From contig CASHTG010000015.1 in the NCBI GenBank assembly GCA_949357655.1, positions 1,240,001 to 1,304,000 on the forward strand: a stretch of 64,000 nucleotides of DNA. The letters are read 5' to 3'. The translations under genes and the position numbers were made by a program. Below the pieces are notes generated by a model, which was not told where the DNA came from, did no database searches, and was given only the letters and a program-made list of their open reading frames with translations. This DNA is from Parascedosporium putredinis (taxonomy: Eukaryota; Ascomycota; Sordariomycetes; Microascales; Microascaceae). Shown one piece after another: positions 34,631 through 47,253 of the stretch. How positions within the stretch are numbered: the first letter of the stretch is position 1; each line of letters opens with the position of its first letter.

Positions 34631-37486
34631 TGTGGGGGTAGGGAGCGACAGAACTCAAGGAAGAATGGGAGGGATTGGGTTCTGTCGAGCAGGTTTGCGG
34701 GTTGAGCAAGAGAAGAAGAAGGGTGAAGACAAGAGCTTGGGAGTTGGCCGAGATATGTACTGCGGCGAGTCGTGAACGAACGGTGATTCACCCGACTAGG
34801 CCAAGCCAATTTGAAGACGGTGAGACCGAATCGGCTATTAGGTATCCGCTGGGGGACGGTGACGCAGATTAAACTCCGTAATGGCAATCCCACGCTTTGT
34901 GAATGGTTAGAGGTGGGGTCAACAGGGGCGGGATTCAAGCTGCGCACTCGGCGGTCCTTGTTCCCCTAGTGACCAATTCTCAGTATGCGCGGCACGAAAG
35001 CCGCGTTGCTAGGGGTGGTGCAAGACAAGACGATGGAACACAGCCCTGGACTGACTGTGTTTTTTTTTTTTCGGGGAGTCGAAAATGTAGCTTGGGGGTG
35101 GGAGGGGATGGAGGAGGGGTATTAGGAGCTGCTTGTGAGAGCTTGGGGAAAGTGGGTGATGGGTGGGAGACAAAGTGGGAGTCGGAGGGGTGGAGAGATG
35201 ACAGGGAGGGGGTGGGGGAACAAAAACGTGCACAGACGGTACAAGGTTGGAAAAGAACTCCTCCCAGCGCGAGGGAAAAAGGTCAGGCAACCAAGGTACG
35301 AAGTAATAGGCGAGAGAATACCAGACAGAAGGTGGGAAGGACGAAGGGATGAAGGGGGGCTGGTGGTTTCTGAGATTGTCACTTGGAGAGAAGGGACTGC
35401 TGATTCACAGCTTGAATGATAAGGAAAAGAAAAGTACACACCAAGGTGAACTGACAAGAGCTTGACTGGAGCAAGTGAGCTCTTGGCCTTGCCCCAGAAT
35501 CTCGGTGTTGCTTTTAGTTGGATGTGCGTGTGTCTGTGTATGCTTCTTTGATTCCTTTCTTTTTTCCTCCCTCTCTTCTTTGAAAGAGAAACCGGCCTAG
35601 CGATAACAGATAGCAAAATCTGTTTAAGTCAAGGATTTGACGAAAACCCCTGGGCCTTGCTGAGGAATGTCAGTCTGAGGTTAAGGTAGTGCTTTCCTCC
35701 ACTTTCTCTTCTCTCGGGGCTTCTTTGCCAATCCCGGTCGTGATATAGCTCCTGCCACGATCGGTGGCGGAACGGTGGATGATGTCTGAAATTGTTGAGC
35801 CGAGATTCGACGCAACACTGAAGCTGGATGATGTCGGCCAAGGCTAGACTTGCTGAGATTGGGGCTCAACTGAAAACTATCAAAGACACAATGGAAAGAT
35901 ACAAATCGGTTTGGGACAAGGCGGCCTAGTAATATATACAGAAATCTGGATGCGATAGCTGACGTTCAATTCCAACCAGCCCAAGCACATGAGGGAGAGC
36001 GAGAGAGTGAGCTTTTGATAACGCGAAAAGAGATCGAGCCAATTGGATGCGCCGCTTTAGTCGGCGTTGGCCTCTTGCAAGATCTATGGATGCATCTTCA
36101 ATCTGTTGCACCACCACCCAACTCCATTGATCCTAAACCAAGCAAAACGGAGCTCTTCTCGAGGGAGCTCTTCCGAAGAGGTACATCCATAGATGGCTGA
36201 TCATCCATTACTTTCCCTTTTGTTCGAATACCTTTGGGCATCCTAGATCCGGGCGCAGCCGCGTTTTCATGTACCGGCAGGTTGGAAAATCAAGGATCCA
36301 TACATATATGCTTTCCAATTGAATGCGTCTCGGTCTCATTCGCCCTGCCCAACTTTGCTTTTCTGCACCTGCGGTATTCCCTTCAACACGCGGTAGCCGT
36401 CCGTCTTCCGTCAGTGGAGGGCCACTCACACCTTGTTGGCCAAGGGTCACGACAGATTTAAATTTTTATTCTCGCTTAGCGAGGGAAAAGAAAGAGAATA
36501 ACCCACGGCCTACGAAGTACATGTGGCTCTGCGCGGGCGATGCGCTTTGTCGCGGCAAAACTGGAAAATCAATCCAGCATCATCTCCTAGTCGCGCTGAT
36601 GAGTGCGGCCGGTTCGCATCTCACAACGGATACGCTGGGCTTCTAACCGACTGTACAATGGCCAATGTATCGAAACGAAGGACAGGGAGCTGGGGGCTTG
36701 GGTATTCGGATGCTGCAGCACCCCACCAACAACCTGCATCCACGGCACCCCCCTTCCCGTCTCCTTGCCCTCCTCCCTCTTGCCTCCCGGCCGGCGTGCC
36801 TCTTCCCTTGTTGGGTGTGTAGCACGAGGTTGAGGGTTAAAGAAGAAGGAATCGTCCCAAGGGACGGATAGTGTCCTCGACCTCGACAGTTCTCAACCAA
36901 GTTGGCTGTTTATGATCAACTCGTATAAACGATATAGCCTGGATCTCTCTGATAAACGTGCAAGCTGCCTGTGATCCTAGATAGCTCCGAGAGGAGGGGA
37001 GGCACATGGACTAGGTGCTTTCGTCATGCAGCACCTTGCTGCAGGCTGTTATGCTGAGAGCACAGGCTTCAAGTTCCCTGCCAAGATCTATTGAGACGAC
37101 ATTGTTCCGACAAGCTAAAAGATACCATGACAGCAGGAAAACTTAATACGAGTACAAATGAACTAAGTGGAACGCAGGCCGGCCCTGTCTTTACAGTCAT
37201 GACTCCTGCGGCTCGTCTACAAGTCGTCCTTTTCCTCTCTTTTTCCCTTCGGTTTTGACAATTTTTTATTTTTATTTTATTTTATTTACTTTAGATCTTA
37301 CATAAGGCTCTTGGATAGGAATTTAAGGGCTTTGCCATGGATTCGATTGCTCCAGTGGATCAACCATTGGGTGGGACATGGATCCAATGGATCAATGGAA
37401 GCTAGAGGTGCGTTGGCCCCATTCACAGGCGCGTGCTTCAGCGAGCCACTGGCGGGTTTTGCGTGGACTACACGGGTGGCGGACAT

Positions 37487-37516
37487 GCTTCGAATCAGTG
37501 AGCTTCGAATCAGTGA
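37487..37516. repeat. 15-bp perfect tandem duplication
   Basis: GCTTCGAATCAGTGA occurs at 37487-37501 and, identically, at 37502-37516. It lies in non-coding sequence. Confidence 0.9.
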
Positions 37517-40500
37517 TTTCAGTTACAAACTTGAAATGATAGGACTGGGTGGTTCAAGGATCAAGTTACAGTTGACCTCTGGCGGCTAAGCAGTGCGTTG
37601 GAGCTTGAAGACCCAAGGGTGTTGATAAGAAAATGACTAATAAGAAGTTTGATCCCCCTGATACACCGAGATGCAGCAGATTCTGTGCGAGATGAAGCGC
37701 CCTATTTCCTATTCCCGACTCCTTGGATCGACAGACAGCACATGGAGGGGATTGGGGGAGGGGGGAATTATCGCTCCCCTTCTAGCAAAGTTGGGGGTGT
37801 CCAGGGCACAGGCCATACAAACAGCTTCTTCCTAGGATGGGCTTGTCACAAGCCTGCATGCGCCAAGCCGCCCTGGGGGTGTTTGGATAAAAATTTTCGA
37901 GATCAGCTGGGTGTGGGGTAAAAGGAAAGGAAAGAAAAGGTCCAAGAGGAGAGAGAAGATACGGGTAGTTGTCTAATACCCAACCCCTACACTTGCCGTG
38001 GAGAATCAGCTAATACTCTTCCTCCCTGTATGATGTACTAACCATGAAGCAAGCCCATCCTATTGAATTGAATTGATAAGAGTTCATGGGGAATAACGCG
38101 CCGAACAACCACAAGCCCGGGTAACGAACCAGCTTGCTCAGTTAAGCCCACCATCAATGGCGGGATCAATCTCGCCCTAGTGCTTGTGCCCATGTCATGT
38201 ACGAAAGGGAACATGGGGACGGGCAGGTCTCAATTCAGAAAGCTCAACTTGAGAGACTTGCCTTCTCCATTACATGGCTGCAAAGCATGGAGAAAGAGCA
38301 ATCGATAATTATTAATGGTGCCAACCCGATCAGCACTAAAAATACGGAGTAGCTCCAATGTGCGAGACATGGAGACACCGACTAGTGGTGGTGTGAGCAG
38401 GTCTTGAAGAACGGATAAATTTCTTAGCGGAAACCAAGTGCGAAGGAGGAGAAGAGAACCTGAGCAAGCTCCACCCACCCCAAACAGGAAAATCCCTCCG
38501 GAGAAACAGACCTGACGGACTACCAGTGCTCCCTTCGCTCCTTCTCTCAACATCCTTTTGCTAAGTTTTCCCTCGACTGACATCGGAAAATAAGGCGACA
38601 CCGAGGAAGGAGCCATCAGCCAGAGCACGACAAGCCAGCACCAGCATGGGGAAAGGACATTGGGAAAATGCGGCGGGCGGCGCGGGGTTTCGGAGCCACC
38701 CCGCGCCTGCATTTCAGTGTTGTCATTGAATGTATCATTGTAACGCTGCCCCTCCAGGTTTTCTCTTTCCCCCTTGGGAGGTTCAATCAATGATCTCTGA
38801 TCTAGTGTATGCTGTATGTTCCTTTTTAACCCTGGCCCTGGTGCGCGCCGTGCGGCCACAAGCGCCGACCACTGAAACGGCAGACCTTCGTTGCCAAATC
38901 GATCAAGCCAATCTTCAATGTTCTCCAAAGCGGAGTCGTTAACCCCTCCAAAACCCCATCAAACTCTGGTTGCATGGGGGCCAGGGTCCCAGTGATCATT
39001 ACTAGGTCTGTGCATTTCAATCGGTGAGGTAATACCGAATGCGCTGTAATTCCAACAAAACATCCGAGAACCGTTCAAAGCCCTTCCGTCAAGACGGTAG
39101 ATACGGAGGTGATGGCGGGGGGGAGCGCAACAACACCACCGTCATCGCCATCAACTCGACCACGGTACATGTGTTGCCGCCAACAGATCAATGGATCCGT
39201 CCACCCTGTCTGGGTCACAAAGGTCACACGGGAAGAAGTTGCTGTTGATCACCACCTGAGCGAGGACCGTTCATGTGAGCTCGACAAACTTATATTACTC
39301 CTGCAGCTAAACAGTTTCCCCTTCTTCGCCAAGTTCACTGGCAAACAAGCGAGGTGCGACCTATACAACTAAAAATATAGGGCAGAAGGAATGCGTGTCA
39401 ATGGACAACAGCAGTATGCAAGGCAAAGGAATGCTTTTGAAAGAGAAAGAGAGAAAAAGTAACGAAAAAAAAAAAAAGATAAAGGGGGCCACAAAAGGCT
39501 GTGGGGGTTGCGTAGTACGCAACAAGGCGAAAGGGCATGTGGTCGTTATCGAATCGCTGATGGGATAAAAATGGACTGGATGTTTTAAGCTCCCCTCGAA
39601 CCAGCCCAGAGAAGGGATGAAACCGATAACACACCGAGCAAGAGACTACGCTTCCACCGCTCCCACCGTTCCCACCGCCACCCGCCTTTGGTGATTGGGG
39701 GAAGAGGGGCGGGGCGTCTGATCGGATCCCGGACAAGCTTTACGAAGGGGAAAAAGAACAATAACCTTGGGGCAGGGGAATTGCACTTCGAACGGCTGAA
39801 GCCTCAGCACATGGGCGGAGAAACCTCTCATGTGGTCTCCCTTTCGGCCAACCAGCTCGGCCGAAGTAACCGTGCCTTGACGAAAGAAGGAAAGGGAGAA
39901 AGGAGAAAGTCACTTCTGCTAGAGTAAAAGAAGAGAAAAAGAAGGAAGGAGAGAAGAAAAAAGAAAAGGGTAAGAAACCAAAAGTGGGTAGATCAAAGCT
40001 CCACTAACCCCGAGCTTCCGACTCCGACCTCGGCTTCCGATGTCTTGTTGATTCGCAAGGACGTCGGCTTGACTGGTCAATTGCAGTCTTCGTCTGTCGG
40101 TGCTCTGTCCGTCGGGGCAATTGTGGGCGATTTGACAGCAACCCTCTTCGAGAGAAGAAACGTTCGGGAACAACTCCGCGGTTTCTCTTTTTTTCTCTTT
40201 TTCTTTCTGATTTTCACCACCATCCACGAGGATGCATGGCGTCATTCCTAGGGAACGCAGATAAAGTATGTATCGTCTCAATATTGTGGCAAGTGTGGTA
40301 GGGCTGTTGAGTCAACGTGTCGCCACCCTCTAGATGATCCATGATACCAAAAATCCTCCAGTCGCCTCTACCGATAATACACAAAACAGAGTTGAACATC
40401 ATCCGTCTAATAAGTGGCATCTAAACCTGCTCATCCGGCACAAGTTTGCCTCTTCCCCACTTCTAGGATTGCCTCCCTTTTCGCATTGGTCTATAGCCTC

Positions 40501-42138
40501 ATGTTTTTATTTTCATAACGTATTCTTGTCATTTTTAAAGGGGAAAAATATCGCATCCGCGTCTGCCCGCACTGAGCTCCGCATGCAGAATGCAAGCATC
40601 ACCTGTCGGGTGTGTGGCATGATGGGATGATGGGAATGGAGTGCGCACACTTCACGACGTTGGGAAAGTTCCATTGGTTAAAGTAGGTCAAAGGAAGGGA
40701 GGCTGCTGAGGCAATCGCGCCTATGGATTGACCAGAAACAGAGGAGAAAGTCGAAAGAAAAAGGAGAAGAAAAAAGGTCCAAGGCCTATTCCACAAGCAA
40801 GCAAGCATGCGTACGCCATATTCCACCGCACCATCCATTCACGGTTCCGGTACGGTCTCTCGAGAAACCAGCAGGATTTTTTTGACTCATCATCTTCGGC
40901 CTCTTTTCAACCGCCACATAAGATGACATGTATGGATGGCGGGCTACTTTTCCAGGTTACACGTATTGCCGGCAGAGCATATCCATGGAAACGGGTGACC
41001 CAGTTGTGTGGGCTTGGGGCTACCGTCCCGTGCAGTCTCCGTCTGCTTGCGAGATCGTGGCGGACATAAGGGTAGATGAAAAGCCAATTCCACTATTACG
41101 ACTATCAAAGAGCTAAATTCCTTCCCTCGGGCTCCACATCACCAGCCCAGAATGAAACACTAAAATTAAAGAGGGCCCATGTGTCTGTACCCTTCGTGGA
41201 CCGCATGTACGGACGGTGGCAGCACTGGAGTCTTGTCCACTTCCCAGGCACACACACGAACCTGCCGAGAGCTATTGATCCATCCATGGATCTCTTACTT
41301 TCCCGGGCGCAAGGCACATGGTGCCCGCCTTCCCTTCGACGCTGCCCCTCCCCTGGCTATCCTGCGCCCATCAGGTGAGGGAGCTGAGAACCTCATCGCT
41401 AGAAGCAAAATAAAAGAGGAACCAATCAAGCCATGGACGGCACTTGGTACGACATATCCATGCGTTCATGCCCGCTCTGCGTAATGTATGGGAACATACT
41501 TCCCGCGTTAGACCCCCTTTTGCTCTCGTGTCCTTGCACCGCCAGAGAGCCGCCTCGCTGCTTATGCCGCGACTGCTACTGCTACCGCTTCCCGTGCTTG
41601 AACCTGTCGACGACGCTCCTCACCTCTCGCCACACTCGTTCGTCACATCGGTACTCTGGGACCAACGCTGAAAGCCCGAATCCTCCCGCACATTCAGGAA
41701 CCAGTCTCCTGGGAGGGTAGGCTTAGCTCTGCCCACCCACCCCTGCTTTGCCCTTTATGCTTCTTGGCGAAGGGTGGCTTTCTTTTTCCCCTCCCTTCTC
41801 TCGATCCCCAGAATATAAAACGGGCCAGAATAGATGTTGATTGCCGTACCGGTAGCCCAATCGAGAAAAGGAACCCCTTGAGAGGGGCAGGAGGGTCTTG
41901 TATGCCGTAGCTCGGTCGCTTCAATGGCTCCCTAACCTAACGGTTGTGCTTTCTTTACCCCGGACTACTGTCACGCTGCACCCCCGGGTCCCGGATCCGC
42001 CGTCCTCGGTCGGCTTCTTTAGCTTCCAACAGCCGAGTTGGGGCGGATTCTTCCGAGGTTGCTCCTCTGCCCTCCAACAAACCACCTACCACTTGTTCCC
42101 GAAACGCCACGGGCTTAGCTCTCCCCTGTTGCCTGTGA

Positions 42139-42260
42139 CTCCCCCTTTTTTTTTTTTCTTTTTTTTTCTTTTTCCTTTTCTCTTCTTTTTCTTCCACCCT
42201 TTGTTTTTCTTCCTTTTCTTTTTCCTTTTCTTTTCTCCTTTCCTTCTTTTGCTTCTCCAT
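42139..42260. repeat. Long pyrimidine-only tract
   Basis: About 120 bases are almost purely C and T on the plus strand, with repeated CTTTTT-like units and very few purines. The opposite-strand translation is all Lys/Glu/Arg and is an artefact of composition. Confidence 0.85.
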
Positions 42261-43049
42261 TTGATCAAGAGCCGGCGGTCGGCTAGAGGTAGCCGACTCT
42301 GATTCGAGCTTCCCCTTCCCCAGATTTTTCTCGTCCCTGACCCGCTGCATTGCATCCTTCTCCTCCTATCGGAGGGCCTGTTGGGGTGTCTAAGTGAAAG
42401 AAAAAAAAAACAGGAACAAAAAAGTGATTCATCTCGTGGACGGCGGTGTGTGTCAACGGAGTTCCCAGCTCGAACGGTAACCTCGGCCAAAGCAAAGCCT
42501 CTTGCTCAACTTCCGTTACTCTCATCCATGACAACGCGGTCATGAGGTTAGGTCAAGGTGGGGCAACCCTCCGTTTTAGCGAGCAATGAAACAAACAACC
42601 AAGGAAGCCAGAGTTGTACAAAGCTTGTACGAAGAGCCTTCCGTCGGCCCCTCGGTACTGCGGTTCTTCAGTAGTAGCTCCTATCTATCCCTACATGTAA
42701 TGGCAGGATATCGATAACTCTAAAACGTTGTCCACTCTTTCCCCACCAGGACACGCGCTCAGAAAAGAAACCTTTCCTTGAATTCTCCTCGCACTCCTCG
42801 CACTCCTCACAACTCGAGGAAAACCCCCAGAGGCTACACAGCAAAGGAAGGGAATGACCTCCCCTCACTTGAACCTGACCTCTCATATACTTTGCACCGC
42901 ATATTGCCCGTCCCGTGGTCATCATGTTGTGACCATTCTAGATCGTCCAACCGGTCGCCCATGGTTTTGCATGCTCCCACGGCCAAGAAAAAAATGATAA
43001 AGAAAAGCAAGAACCCCGTCTTCCGGTAATTCTAAGCGAACAGGTTGCC

Positions 43050-43868
43050 CTACGCCTTCTTGTCCTCAGGCTTTGCGAGTGCCGGCGTGGGAGTAGCAGC
43101 AGGGACCGCAGTACCAAGCTTCCCCGTTTCCGCCTCTAGCTTCTCCTTTCCTCCCCAGTGATGGTAGTTCAGATATCGGTAGCCTTGGGTAAATTGCGCA
43201 GTACCGTTGACAACGTGGCACGCGAATAGGAGATAGTTCTTAGGAGAGACTGCGAGGGCGTATCGAGCAAAGACGCACGAGTAGATGCAAAGAGCACCCG
43301 TCATCTGGCCCGAGATGCTATCCGTTGGAGCTTTAGGTTAGCACAGGCTCTCAAGCTGGCGAAGCAGGGGTTGATAACCCGGAGCACGCGACGCAATATT
43401 CGAGAAGCGGGGGTTGGGGAGGTCTTACAGCTCGGGACTCTTTTGTGTATCCATGACGGCCGCCAAGGGGATACCGAAGTTGGAGACGGGACCCCAAAAG
43501 TCTAAACGAAAGAAGATTGCACAGTCAGCGGTGAGCATATAAAAGTAGCCCACCTCGAGCCACCGTTGTCCCTTATCAGAAGCGATACCGCAAGCCATGG
43601 GCCGGTCCGCGAAAGCGAGGATTTCGGTTCCCGCTCCGCATCACACCGGGCCTGCCATCGCGCTCGATATCCGGCCGCTCTGGGCCACTCTGACCACTCT
43701 GGCCACGGGAGAATCGTAACTCTATCTTTCAATCTCGATAATGCAGGGTGGTGCGGGCAAGGAGCAAATTTTGGGGGGATCGAGCGACTACGTACGGGTG
43801 GAGCAGACATAGTCGAGGACTGGATTCGCCCTAATCTTGGCATTGATAGCTTTAACGAATGCGGCCAT
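43050..43868 (-). CDS. MPC1: Mitochondrial pyruvate carrier subunit 1
   Basis: MPC1 is one half of the inner-membrane heterodimer that imports pyruvate into mitochondria. Three exons read 43868-43796, 43501-43429 and 43317-43050, giving 137 residues with no frame errors. The conserved core reads STHFWGPVSNFGIPLAAVMD, then KSPELISGQMTGALCIYSC and SPKNYLLFACHVVNGTAQF. It contains the expected membrane segments. The Ala/Pro/Lys-rich C-terminus is less conserved. The start context is CCATGGCC. It is one of only two genes in the window with a fully intact frame. A TCACGTGA site lies about 240 bases upstream. Functionally it supplies pyruvate to the mitochondrion, while PYC, 8 kb away, consumes pyruvate; neighbourhood is probably coincidence. 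Confidence 0.95.
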
Positions 43869-44659
43869 GGTTCCGGTTGTTGTTGTCGCGAGACAGAAGC
43901 CAATCGCGGAGGAACTCAATTATCGACGAGAGGTTGATGTTGGGATGAGGTTCCGGGAATGTTGAGAGCGAGGTTTATCTCCGGAATCCGGCTGTCTTCT
44001 TCCTAGACCAATTTGGCAACTTGACCCATGCACTGCTCACATAAAAAAAAGTTGGGGAAAGCAAACACGCAGCACAGACAAGGGATCCGTTCCGAGAGGT
44101 GATGGTCACGTGATCAGCCTGGCTGGACCTGCCCGGTTGAGTGGTGACGTATTATTCCGCGACCTTATTTTTGAAGCTTCGCCAGCAACCAACGTCGTTA
44201 TTATAATTGTGAGTATAGGCAAGGTATGGGCAATTTCGAAAGACTATAGTATCTGTATATATGAAAGATCTTCCCATCTGCGGCCTTGATAGCTTCATCC
44301 GCCACTTTGGTGCTTCTAGAGCATCGCTGAGACCACTTGATTTTTCCCCAACTGACTGATACAATTTCTCGTCTCCTTTGCTTCTTCCATGCTGTCTTTC
44401 AGCCACATACATTCCAAAAGGCCAGAGTCAAAACACCAACCTCCGCCAACGCAGAGACGCCTTATTACCTTGTCGCTTCCTGGGGCTATCCGAAGGGAGA
44501 AAAGTAGCGTGGGTTTAAAATCACAATATTTATTTCGGTAGCCCTCCGAAAACAAAAATGGATTAGAACCGTATCCCCTGCATAGGGAAAATTACCCTAT
44601 CTTAGTGGTGGGGAGTTCAGGGTAGCGTATGCGAGGCTCTGGCGTTGGGTACGGAATAG
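43869..44659. other. MPC1 5' region with TCACGTGA site
   Basis: These 0.8 kb separate the MPC1 start and the stop of the next minus-strand gene. They hold the MPC1 promoter, including TCACGTGA at 44106-44113. No further gene is visible. Confidence 0.55.
44106..44113. promoter_or_regulatory. TCACGTGA E-box upstream of MPC1
   Basis: The same Cbf1-type octamer seen in the PRP4/cyclin promoter lies about 240 bases upstream of the MPC1 start codon. The motif is seen; binding is inferred. Confidence 0.4.
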
Positions 44660-45994
44660 TCACAAAGAAGCCAGAATCTCGTAGCGCCTGGTAGGAGCTG
44701 CCCTCCGGCTCGTGGCGCGTCTTCCGGCCCACCGCCGCGGTGACCCCGAGACGGCCCGCTTGAAGGAATACTCGTCCTTCGCAGCATCGGCGCGGAGGTC
44801 CGTCCGTCCTTTGCGCCGTGTCAGGCTCTCCACACGAAGTGGCCGAAGGTGCTCAAGGAGAGCTCCCTTGGCCGGCGGTGACTGTGGGTGCTGAAGTGGG
44901 ACGTGGGGCTGGGAGGCGGCGAGAGGCGTTTGCGGTGGCGCCTGGGCCCGCGCTTGTGACGGAGACCGTAGCACGGATTGCGGCTGCGTGGGAGGCTCTC
45001 GACGAACTGGCTTTCGGGGAATTTCATGGAACCGGACCTTGCGGACGGACACCGACGGGCTGATGGCGAGAGACTGCGGCACGGGTATAGTAGCGCCGTC
45101 CGCCGAGTCGGCGCGCTGGACGCGGATAATGGGGGTTTCGTCGAGTGGGGTTGATGGCCCTGTTCCTTCTCGGCCTTGTGCTTCATGCTCATCGTCCGAA
45201 ACGCGCTCTTCTTCGCCGCTTGGCCCATGACATCGACCGGCGCAGTCTCCTTCTTCGCGCCGTCCGGGGCGGCGGCGGTAGGTCCTCTGCTCACCGAGAT
45301 CTTGGGGGCGGCCTCGACAGTTTCGAAAAAGAGCTCGTCAGCATCCAAGGCGCTGCGCAATACGTGGCGCCTCTCCCAAGGCGGCATGAGCAGCCTCCGG
45401 AGAGGCGAAGGAGCTCGGGCCTTATCCAAGAGATTGAGGGCCTTGTTACGTACATGCGGCGCCGTCTCGGGCACCTTGAGGTAGGTCGTGGGCGCCGGCT
45501 GGCTGCCGGGTACGATCCAGGCGTCTCGCGGGGTCGCCCGGCCGCTTGTGCGTACGCGGCGGCAACGGGATCGTGCTGGACAACGACCTGGCGGACCATG
45601 CCGATCTCCCAGTTGGCCGGCGGATGCCACTTCCTCTTCCACTCCCTCTGGGACAGGAACGGGAACGTCTGTGCCGAGAGCCGGAGTCTCCTCCCCGAGA
45701 TCCAACCGCTTTCCGCCCAGCCCTCGCGGCCGCGGAGAGGCTCAGAAACGTGCGACTCGAGCCGCGCGCGTCCCAGTCCTTGCTCGTGCTCTCCGTTGCT
45801 TCGGACTCGCTCTCCGAGTCCGTCTCGAGGCCTCGCACCGCGCAAACCGAACACACCTGACGCACGTGCTCGGTGCTAGTGCTCGTCTTACACGCGCGAA
45901 AGGCCCCAGCTACAGGGAGGCTCCAGTACTCGCAGCTAGTCTCGATAATCTTCTTGTGGTTGCAGTCGTATGTGACCGTTCGCGCGATGCACAT
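44660..45994 (-). CDS. Uncharacterised protein with N-terminal Cys/His motif
   Basis: I do not recognise the function. The gene appears to be a single exon of 445 residues after repair. It begins MCIARTVTYDCNHKKIIETS and then has cysteines in SCEYWS, FRACKTS and VCSVC, a spacing that could bind a metal. A Ser/Glu-rich acidic stretch follows (ETDSESESEATEST). Next come a segment with Trp/Arg (REWKRKWHPPANWEI, VRQVVVQHDPVAAAY), a DELFFETVEAAP stretch and a basic Pro/Arg-rich C-terminus. Low-complexity parts suggest disorder. Three single-base losses are needed: CCC at 45772-45774, G4 at 45530-45533 and CCC at 45158-45160. The frame then returns to the original. That three independent frames join into one continuous 1338-base frame supports a real gene. 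Similar N-termini occur, to my recollection, in unnamed filamentous-fungal proteins. Confidence 0.7.
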
Positions 45995-47253
45995 GTTGCT
46001 GCAAATGGTTAGGAGCCTGTTCTATTTAGTAGTTTACTTGTTACCAGGCCGAGAATGAGGGAAGGGGAATGAGATGTTGCTCCTTGGCGGAGCCTTGCTT
46101 CCGGGGTGTAGCCAGCGACCTATTCGGTATCGTAAAGAAAAAGTCGACTTTTCGTTTGGCGTTCTCTTATATTCTTTCCTATTCGTTCCTCTCCCACCCT
46201 AGTCGTTTCGCAACACTATAGTAGCCCAACCTGGGCAGGAAACTATGTCGATGGTGAGCACGTATGGAGAAAGGAGGATAGAGAGGCAAGATGTCGAGGA
46301 GATAAAAGCGTATAAATACCTGCAACTATGATTGAACCTCTTGTTCCAGGCGAGGAACCCGGTTGGATCTCTCGATCGTGAAGGCGAACCCGACCTTGGC
46401 TCTTCTTTGTGCGAGCTTCAGTTTCGAGTCGCTGGCGCGGCCGGCTCGACGACGTCTTTGTTCTCCGAGGCACGTAAACTGGAACACTGAGCGGACTTGA
46501 TTCTGACACCTTCGGATTGGCAACTCCCTGCGAAATGTAGAAGCAGAAAGAATAATGGCCTCTTCAACGTCCTCTAGGAAGCATTCATCGGCGTTATTTA
46601 CAAATTCCAGCAGCGAAGTTTGTGCGTGGAAGCCACTTACTTACCTTGCCACCGAGTCAACGCGGCGGCGAGTTCTGGTAGTCTCGAGATCTCGGACGCT
46701 ACGCTTCGAGGCCCCTCGATTCAATCGGTAGGAGAAAGAGAAGAACGGGCTCCGAGGCAGGATAAAGCCCTTGTGCTTGTTTCCCAACGCGCGGAGGCAC
46801 AATTTGGGCTTCTTCATTTCTATTTAAGGAGCCTTGAGAGCCTTGAGAGGACGACTGTCAGAAATGAAACTGGCAGGGCTGTTTCGCTGTCTTGGATTGT
46901 TTGAAACCTCCGACCCATCGTCGCCTGACGACACCTCACCTCTATCGAAGATAGACTAAGACGAAAGGGAAGCTAAAGCTAGGAGAATAAAAAGAAATAG
47001 TATGCAAATGCCGCATATCCCCAGTCCGACACCCCGGAAAACGCCAGGCCAAGGAAGAAGCACGGCTAAAACACATTTGATGGCGCCCCTACATGCTGCC
47101 CGTTCTTAGCTTTTTCCTGCCCTTTTCTCTCTTCTTCTCCCTCTCTACCTTTTTATCTACCTCTCTCTATTTTCTTCGTTCCTGTTGAAAAGGAAAGAAA
47201 AAAAAACCCCTCTGAACTGACGGCTAGAGAAAAAGAACTCGTACGTGGTCGCC
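45995..47253. other. Interval 5' of the Cys-motif gene and 3' of CUL3
   Basis: These 1.26 kb hold no gene I can support. A minus-strand stretch at 46326-46523 with Arg/Lys-rich translation could be an upstream exon of the Cys-motif gene, but no clean splice link was found. Confidence 0.5.

Larger units (their letters stand above)
34631..43049. other. 8.4-kilobase region with no supportable gene
   Basis: This interval lies between the PYC start and the MPC1 stop, so it includes the PYC promoter. G-rich strand-biased tracts lie at 35093-35220, and long pyrimidine tracts near 42139-42260. Open stretches (for example 232 codons on the minus strand at 38230-38928) have no recognisable domain and no splice-linked extension. 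A 15-bp tandem duplication lies at 37487-37516. I see no tRNA, transposon or rRNA sequence. Confidence 0.5.

Noticed and set aside
38230..38928. 232-codon open stretch on the minus strand
   Set aside because: No domain, no signal of selection, odd composition, and no splice-linked extension. Length alone is not enough.
42086..42490. Lys/Glu-rich open stretch on the minus strand
   Set aside because: It is produced by the long pyrimidine tract on the opposite strand.
46326..46523. Possible upstream exon of the Cys-motif gene
   Set aside because: Basic translation without a family match and without a clean donor joining it to the start at 45994.
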